In this document: one piece after another, positions 45,501 to 54,500 of the stretch
How positions within the stretch are numbered: the stretch's first letter is position 1
Layout of the letters: each line of letters starts with the position of its first letter
NCBI GenBank assembly: GCA_030549495.1
Contig: JAUIRK010001052.1
Coordinates: 2,728,001 to 2,792,000 of the forward strand
DNA: 64,000 nt
Reading direction: 5' to 3'
Source: Nectonema munidae
Lineage: Eukaryota > Nematomorpha > Nectonematoida > Nectonematidae
Position numbers and translations under genes: made by a program
The notes under the pieces: model-generated
Database searches by the model: none
What the model saw: the letters and a program-made list of their open reading frames with translations, nothing else
What the model was told of the DNA's origin: nothing

Positions 45501-48500
45501 TATGGTCGGTGTTGAAGTGAATGGTACACAACATGATCCAATAGCAATGGCCGATCTATTGTCAGTTTAACTAATCAGTCCAAAAAAATTATTTTTACTT
45601 GGAACTTAGTGAAAATTTCCTTCAAAAATGCTCAAATGGTTAGGAAACGACCATAATGCAGGATGTTATATAAGCTTTAATAACATTTAAAGCATTTGGT
45701 GCTAATTAAATAAATCCCAATAGAGGTTCTGGTGGTTATATTAATGTGGTTTAGGGTTTGAATAAGTATCGAAAATTAGGAACCGGTACAGATACCGAAA
45801 AAAACTCAAAAATGTGCATCAGAGAAAAAAAAGAAAAACAAACTCTTTTGTCGTTTGCACACTTTTCTCCGTTTACCATTAAAATGAGATGACAATGAAA
45901 GAAAGATTTTATATGAATGAAGTGCAGTAAAGTTTTATGCAAAGAATTGCATAGTGAAATAAATCAATTACAACTAAGTTATTCTCGGAACCGGGAATGT
46001 GCTGGTATTTCAGAACTGGGAGCAAACTCTAGTGTGGTTTCAACCAAGCCTATTGTACATCTAAATTTCTAAAGATTATATGTTCACTTTCTACTCTTCT
46101 TTGAAATTAATTCGGAAAAAAATCGATTATTATTAAACTGGGATTTTAAATAATGTAACGCAGGAATTCTTTCTAACATTTTCCCATAATTGATTACATC
46201 CTTTTTCAGCAAATTTTTAGATACAATTTAATACAGATCCCACAATCCAGACTTTAATATAATCCACAAATATGCTTCCTCGTTAAAATGTATTTTTTTT
46301 GCCATTTACCTTATAAAAAGTTGACATTTACGAAAAAAATATTTTTTTAAAAATGACCCAACAAACTTTATATAAATTTTGGCATTACTATTATATCTTA
46401 TGATGTTCTATTTACACAAAAAATAGAATTCATTTATGAATAAATTAACGTATTTATCTAAAAATTAAATTATATATATTTATATTTGATTGTTGAAGAT
46501 GATTTATTTATTAACAATATATAAAACGACTTCGACAATATAATAAATTCCTCAAAGATTTTTCATATCTATGTTGTAAAAAGGATGAGATGAAATCTCT
46601 GCTCAAGACAACTTAAATTTATATTCACACTTCATCATTAAGAGAATCAAATTTTTAATCTGTTTTAGCTTTTTTTTTTAATTTTGTTCTGGATATGTTC
46701 CTGCATATGTGTTTACATAAATAGTAGGAGAAAAGAACACTTAAATTAAAAATTTATACAAAACCTTGTTATAATTCCAGAATTGGATAATAATCTCGTT
46801 ATAATGTGTAAATCTTTGAGATTTGTACAAGGGCAATAATACGAATTCAAGAACTATTTTTGAATTTTACAAACCAACATAACTTCGTATACTGAATATC
46901 TTAATTATACTTTTTCAAATCTTTACTTGTTGATTTTCTCTAAAATATTATGCTATATATGGCAAATCATTTTTATGTAAATTGGCTTGTCATTCTCTAA
47001 ACCAGAATTCAGTTGTTCGTCAAACAATGATACAAGGAGGTGACCCGATGCAGTAACGATATCCAAGCCACTTGCATTGTTGTATACTTTTATCTTTACA
47101 TTATTTAAACTTCAAAATATTTTTTTAATGTTAGCAACATAAATTGAGTGAGAAAGTGAGTAAATTCAAAGAAGACGTTATAAAAACTCGCGAGAAGTAT
47201 CAAGCAGCTTTGAAGGAACTCAATGGCTACAATGCAAAGTATATGGAAGACATGAAAGAGGTTAGTTATAAAATTTTCATTTTCTATATTTAGCCTATTT
47301 AGTTGCCTCTATGCTTCAGCGTAATTACAGATTTGAGTATGCCCCTGCTCAAGTTTGACCGAGTTATAATAATAATAACACTGCAAGATCTATGTGCCAC
47401 AACTTGAATCAGACAGGAAACCAACCACACCTGATAACTCAATGGGCTAGTTCGTGACTTGACTCTTACTAAGCAACACAGGGAGCTATTGGCTTTACAT
47501 TTGCAACAATGCAATCTATTAAGTCAAAATTTTGGAATAACAGTTTTAGAAAGCGCTCTCCAAATCTAGAAAACTTTTCCACTCTGAAAAATAACTTGAC
47601 TTATTGTAATGATATCAAAAGGCTGTTTAATGCTCTTGCCCTATGAACCAAATCAATGGAGATTATTTATAGATGCATCTTTGTATAGCATAAAAACTGT
47701 TGTTTTGCATATTGGAAATAGCATGTTTTCATTTCAAGTTGCTCACTCAATCATTTTATAGGAGACCTATGAAAACTTTTTTTGATTCTCATCTTTTTTT
47801 CAGCAAATTTCGGAGATGTAAATGATATAGAGACTTGAAATCACCGCACTGATAAACATTTAGAATTTTATTTTTGTTTTTAATTATGGTGCTTAGTGTA
47901 CTGGACTGTATATCGAAATGCCAAGCAATTTGCCTTTTCTTTTTCATCTGATGTTGTTGTTTGCCTCCACGATTTGTCATTTGGGTGTCGACAGATCGAT
48001 GATGGCCGCATCATTTATCTTGTTTGCCAAACTGTCCCTCCACCTCACGGGCAATTGGCTGACTGAGACTGGGTCGGTCCAGAGGTTAATAGGAGTGAGG
48101 GATGTGTGTAAGTGTGTACATGAGAACATATGTTCAGTGTTGTGTGTCTTAGTGTTACATAGGGGGCATGTTGGGCTGTGGTGTGTGTCAGGGCTAATTT
48201 TGTTCATGGCTTTGGCCCTAATGTTAGATGTATGAATGTTTATATGTGTTTTTAGTGGTAAGACTAGTGATTCTATATGTAGATGTCTTTTGTGTGTCCA
48301 GTCGCTGTTCTTAAAACTGTATTTTGAATTGTTTGCAGTTGGTTGTAGTTTGATTGAGAAAGTGTAGGTCCCGATATTGTTGAACCATACTCAATGATTG
48401 GTCTTGTTATTGTTTTGTATGTATTTGTTATTGTTTCTTTATCTTTACCCCACTTTGTGTCAGATATAGCTTTGATAACATTTAGTGTTTTGGTGGCTTT

Positions 48501-51500
48501 ATTTCTAGTGATTTGTGTGTGTGTGTGCTTTGTATAATAGTTTAGGATCAAATGTTATGCCTAGTATTTTAGGGTGTGTGGTTGTTCTTATAGTGTGGTT
48601 GTTTATTTTGATATTGATGGGTGTGTTGTATTCTTTGTTAAACTGCGTGAAGAGTGTGGTTTGTGATTTGGAAGTATTCAGAATTAATTTATTGTTGTTT
48701 ATTTATGAATAAATCTTAGTTATGTATTTTTGTAAGTCTTCTGTTGGATGTGTCGAGGTTATTGTGATAGGTTAACAAGTGAATGTGGGGTTTAGTTGGT
48801 CTAGGAATGTCTGAAGTGTAAATGTTGAAGAGAATGGGTGACAGTGTGCTTCCTTGTGGTATGCCTGAGTGAGTGTTTTTTCTTTGAGGTTTGATTGTTG
48901 AACTGTGTGTAAGCTAGTCTGCTTCTGATATAATTTGAAATGTACTAAATGAGAGCTGGGTTAATATTTGTTTTGTGTATAAGCTTGTTGATTAATAGAT
49001 GTGTCTAATGTGTCAAAAGCTACTGTCAGGTCAAGTGATGCCATAAAATTAGAATTTAGTTTTGTTTCTTGTATGGTTATTATATCTGGTGTTTGTTGGT
49101 TTACCAAGGTGTGTTAATTCTGTGATTTTGCCTATTTGTGTACATTTGAGATGTAACCAGTGTGTGTTTGTGTGGTTACATCGGATAGATGTTGTGGATT
49201 TATTTATATATTTATTACATATACAACATATATATGTTAATTTGAACGCGCGACATCCAAAGCTACATATGGATGCAAATCTTGGTAACAACACCTCATC
49301 TTCAAGAATTCTCTTCAAGACGGTGGTCGCAACAATTTTCATCTGATCTGCATCAACATCTGAAACTAGTTTATATTTTGTGTATAGAGACAGAGCTTTA
49401 CGTTAAGCTGACATTTTTGAAAAAGAAAGTAAAAATTAAAATAGATGAGGCTACGCTGTGTCATTTTTTTTGCAACATGTTTATCTTCGTCAATAGTTTT
49501 CGCATTTATGTCTATAAAAAGGCTACACGTGCCTGCATAACCCGCTTAATATTTTATGGGTATTTATATCATATGCAAGTCAGCTCCTAAACAAAATCTC
49601 ATATAAAGTGAATTTGAAATCATGATGATGATGATGATAATTATAACAGTGAAATGTTGAAGATAAGTTGATGAATATAATACATATGATGATAATAGTG
49701 ATAATTTGTTAAAAAATTGTGGAAAATTTAATTCGCTATATCAGCTTAATTTATATTAACTTTATATTATTTTTATATTAGTGCCTTAAGGGGGTAACGC
49801 TATATCTAAAATTTTATTATTGCGGACTTCTTTATAAGCGATTTAATTATAAATATGATTTTGACTAGGCAAGAAAAAAAAGAACTAGAACTTCGTTATA
49901 AACAGATTTCACTGTAGTTGCCGCTGTGAAAATACATAAAAGCTTGAGGTTGGCGATAAAAATATTATAATTGTTTTCTTAATAGACTTTTTAAAACTTT
50001 CAGGTCTTTGAAAAGTGCCAGGGCATTGAAGAAGCTCGCTTAAGGTTTTTCCAGCAAACTTTTTTCAAATCTCAAGAATGTCTCGATCTTACAAGGGAAG
50101 AAGAGTGAGGCGTACACTTCTTTTTCATTGAATCCTCACTCCTAAGTTTTTTTTGTTTTAGCTTTTCCATTATTTTTGAAGATTTCAAGAAGTTGATTCA
50201 AGCTAGCGACATTTTTGCAGATCTGAAATGGTTCAGTAATAATTACGGAGTTGGCATGACAATGAACTGGCCTATTTATGAAGTAATTCTTGTTTTTATC
50301 CTCAAAATAGCTCATGACAAGTTATTCGTTATTAGTAAGATAAACTGTTTTCAACTAATCCTTATCTAGTTGGTTAAAAACAAAAATTAAAGGATTTAAA
50401 TAATATCGATAAAAGTAAAATATCCTGTTTGAATTTTAAATCTTTCAAAATATAAATGCTAATAAAAAATACTTGATTAAAAACTAAACTTAAACCCAAA
50501 TTTGTTTTCACATATAAAGGAATGGCATAGCAATTCTTTTCTCTCTTATATATTTTAAAAGGTATCTCAAACAGTGTTCTTCCTTGGCCTACCGCGCAAG
50601 CACTGTTCCAAAATGTGAGAAATAGTGGTCGGTTTTAATAGAGAACGTTCAAAAACAATTCTATGTTATAAATAAACATTTGTTAGCAGATGTTTGAAAA
50701 GCATTGACTTTGGATGCTAACCAACTGTTTAATGAAATGATTCGCCTTAATAAATGACAAGACAAATATAATTAAACTGCCTTGAATAAAAAAGAAATGC
50801 TTCCAAGTAGTGCACAATAATTTTTAAGAACTGTTTTAGGAACTGCTAAGAAATAATAAAAGTAATATACGTTTTTCTTACTCGCAATTATGTTTAATGA
50901 CTGTTTTTTAAAGTAACCGTTCGGATTGAAAATGCTTGTGAGGATAAAAATATGTAATGGTGCTCTCTTAGTGTATTATTACTTTCTCCCTTTTTTTGCT
51001 TGCTTATATTCTAGAGTATGCCCATTTAGATATTCTTATTCCATCCATTTAATTCCTATCAATATAGTCCTATTCATGTCTTCACTAATTATATTGCTTT
51101 TCTCAGATCGTCCTCTAGGCTCAAATCAGTATGCATTGAAGGTAGTAACTCACTAAATTATAGCGTTACACAACTTTTTCGATTTGCGGTAGATGTATGT
51201 TCATTTCAAAATTCAACTTCACTGCCAAAGTAAAATATATTTGTTTGAGTGATATCTTGTCTAGGAGCAATTAGGCACCCTAAAATTACAAACGTGAAAA
51301 GATTTATTTTACTAAGAATCTTTTATGATAAATAAAAACTTAAGCTGAAGATGCTTCACTAATCTTTCTGGATACATTGTTCCGATACAAAAAGTACTCC
51401 TCCCTTTATTTTTAAATATATTGCTCTATATGGACGTTGACACTTTAGAGTCTCCCTAGTTCTCTCATTTCTTGTATTTATAATTGGGGCTAATAATAAT

Positions 51501-54500
51501 TTTTTAATACTTATAAAAAATAATTAATCTTGAAAATTATAGTACGCAACACAGAGAGTGAGTTTGTGGCTCCATATTCTTTTAAGGATTTAACCCATGT
51601 AAAGTACTACGTAAAACCATTTTGCTCAACTGTGGAAAAAGCTTTCTCCAGAACTCTTTTAGACTCAGCGAGGCTTTCCGAATTTTATTTTGCTATTGAA
51701 TCGTTTCAAAATATAGTGAACGCATTAATAAGAATATAAGGGTTGTATTAATGTATCCTGTTTTTAAACTTTTAGCTTTACTTATATACAAAAAGTATGC
51801 AATGTCCTTTAATCTATTTACTTCCCCATATTACACGAATTAATTTTTCCTATTATGAAAAGTAGTTTGCTTTTAAACTAATTAAAGGCTTAAAAAATTC
51901 GCCCTCTTTTCTCCCCCAATGATTTCATAAATATGCGCCTAAAGGAGTGCAAGTCTTCATTAAACCGTCCTACACAGCATTTCTTTTCGTGATCTAATTT
52001 AATATGAATATTTTGATGCAATTACTAGATGTCAAAGATGTATTCCAAGTTTCATGAGCATAGTCAATAAAATTGTTTTTTTACTTAAGAGAATGTTTTA
52101 AAAACTGTGTCGCCTACACGCCACTAGAGCGGTAAGTAAGATGAAAAAAGATACAAAATGAATAAACAAATGTATCAAAGTATTAAGAATATAAATATTG
52201 AAGTTACTTTTTAGTTTAATATATCAATTTTCAATATCATAGTTCGAAAGTTTTTAAAATTTGTATTTCTGATACTCAAAAATTGATAGAATATTAAATT
52301 TTTGGTGAATAGTTAAATTAACTTGGGAAATTAAAAAAAAATTATTCGGTCCTTGCTAAATATTCAAAGCTTTTATGTCCTCACTTTTGCATGCAGGATT
52401 ACTTACCGGAATTGCATAATATCACAAAGAAATCAGGGAAAACAGGCACAATGGCAACAGCTGACGTCACCAGCGTCAAACTAACCGGAATTTACAAGAA
52501 AAATGAAGGCTATCCTTTGAATGAAGAGCGTTTCGAAATAAACAACAATAACAACCCTGCCAACCATAAAGCCTTGTCAAATGGCGTAACAACTTCTTCC
52601 GTTACAACCACAAATACTACAGCAACGCCTCTTTTCATGCAAGACAGGTTATCTCCTATTTATTAATATCTTTCATAATCTATTCCTTTTTAGTTCATCC
52701 TATAATGAAAACAACAGTTCTGACTCCTATTATCCATCAGTTGACATGGTTTCGGTCAAAGTTGTAGCTCTTTATGACTACGAAGCACAGGAAGATGATG
52801 AAATTAGCTTTAAAGAGGGTTTCTTTTTATATTTCTAAGTTGAATAATTCGTCTTAAATATCAAAATAACAAAACTATATTTAAAAAAGGTGCCCTGAAA
52901 TAGCAACATTTTTCCATCTAAAACTTGAAAGCATTTAAAATGATGGGGGTTATTGGTTATTGAAATCCTTGAATGAATCACTGAACGTGTATTGACCATT
53001 TAGCGGGTGTCGATTGTGGAACCTTGAAGATTTTTTGGTTATATTTACTAAGTATAGGTTATTGATAGTGTATTGACTATTTACATTTGGAAATCTGCAC
53101 GCTAAGTGCTTCGTTAAAAACCAAGGTGGAAGACAGATGTTTATGAGTTAGTGAAGTTTTCCATAATTTAGACTATTTACAGAATATAAAGAAAATTACA
53201 GATAAAATTATGAAAAGCGGAAGCTCTGTAAGATAGACATATTTTTAAATTTAAAAAGAAAGATAGATGTTAAAAAATTAACATAGTTTTAAGTTAAATG
53301 TTTTTTTCGGAAAGAAAGCAAAGATGTGAAAGAGTCAGAGGAAAAAGACTCCACTATAACGCCTAAGTAATATTATTAAAGTTGACTCTAATCTCTCATG
53401 GTTGTTCCACTTGAAATAATCGTGATGGTTACAAATGGTGATTGATTATAATGGTCTCTTTCATCATTTTCCTTGATCGTTAATGGTTTCTTTAAAAGGG
53501 TTTCATTTGAGTCCACCATTGTGATATGAAGCAAAGAAAGGAAGGATGTTTTCTTTAATTAGTAGCTCTGCCAGTACAAAATTCTAGCGTAATCTCCAAC
53601 TCATCAATGCAAAGAAACGTCTGTATTCTTTCAGCTCCCTTTTTTGTACTTAAATCCAATTATAAGGTCATCTAGAAGCAAACCATAAGAATTTTTTTCT
53701 GTAACAAACTCTCTTACATTCAATTGAGGTTTGCCCAACATCGTTTGAAGCACTTAAAGCTAGGTATTGGAAATGTCATATTTCTAGATAACAGTTCTAC
53801 AAGTTCTGGCCTCTGAGAAGGAGACATTGTTTCAGGGATACTAAAGCAAGGTACTAGAAGTAGGGTGTGCAACTTCGCATGGATTTTATGCCACACTTGG
53901 TTAGATTCCCTCTAATGTCGGAGGGGGAGGTTCTCGCCATTGATATGCCAGATTTTGTCATGGTGAAATCTTTGAGAATTTAAAAGGCCAGTTCATAGAC
54001 AAGAGAAATATATATTTTTAGCCATAGTGATGTTCTAATTTTGGAAAATCCCCATAAAAGCAGCTAAAGTCAGTATAGATTCGGCATTGTTAATGCAACT
54101 AAATAACTCGGTACATTATTCTGAAGCTAAAGGCGCGAATTTCTCCCTCATTACAAGACCGAATTTGGGCATTTCCGGTATCCAAGGTTTGACTTTGTGG
54201 GCTTAGTTTACTACTCTTGGGTGACAGAGGTTCTAACATCTTGATTACTTGATAAGATGTGTCTCCCAGTACAGACACCAACATGTCTCCGGCTCTGAAC
54301 AGAGCATCGGCAGATTCAGTGATTGGGATATTCGCCTGGAAATCTATTCGATAGGCTAAGCTCATCTTGACAGCAAATCGTACAATATAGGTTTGTGAAA
54401 ATTCTCTGTTTAGTCCAAGCATCAACATCTTCATTGACGTCTTCATTTGTTATAATTTTCATCGGAAAAATCATCAATATTCATGATGTTACAAGCATTT

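Larger units (their letters stand above)
47261..50003 (+). other. Syndapin intron 4
   Basis: A 2743-base intron. It holds an antisense, internally deleted LINE (about 47800-49265) and an (ATG)n microsatellite at about 49621-49637. Confidence 0.85.

Noticed and set aside
49062-49590. Two + strand frames of 94 and 105 codons
   Set aside because: The first is antisense to the LINE zinc-finger region. The second has no recognisable content and runs into the microsatellite region.
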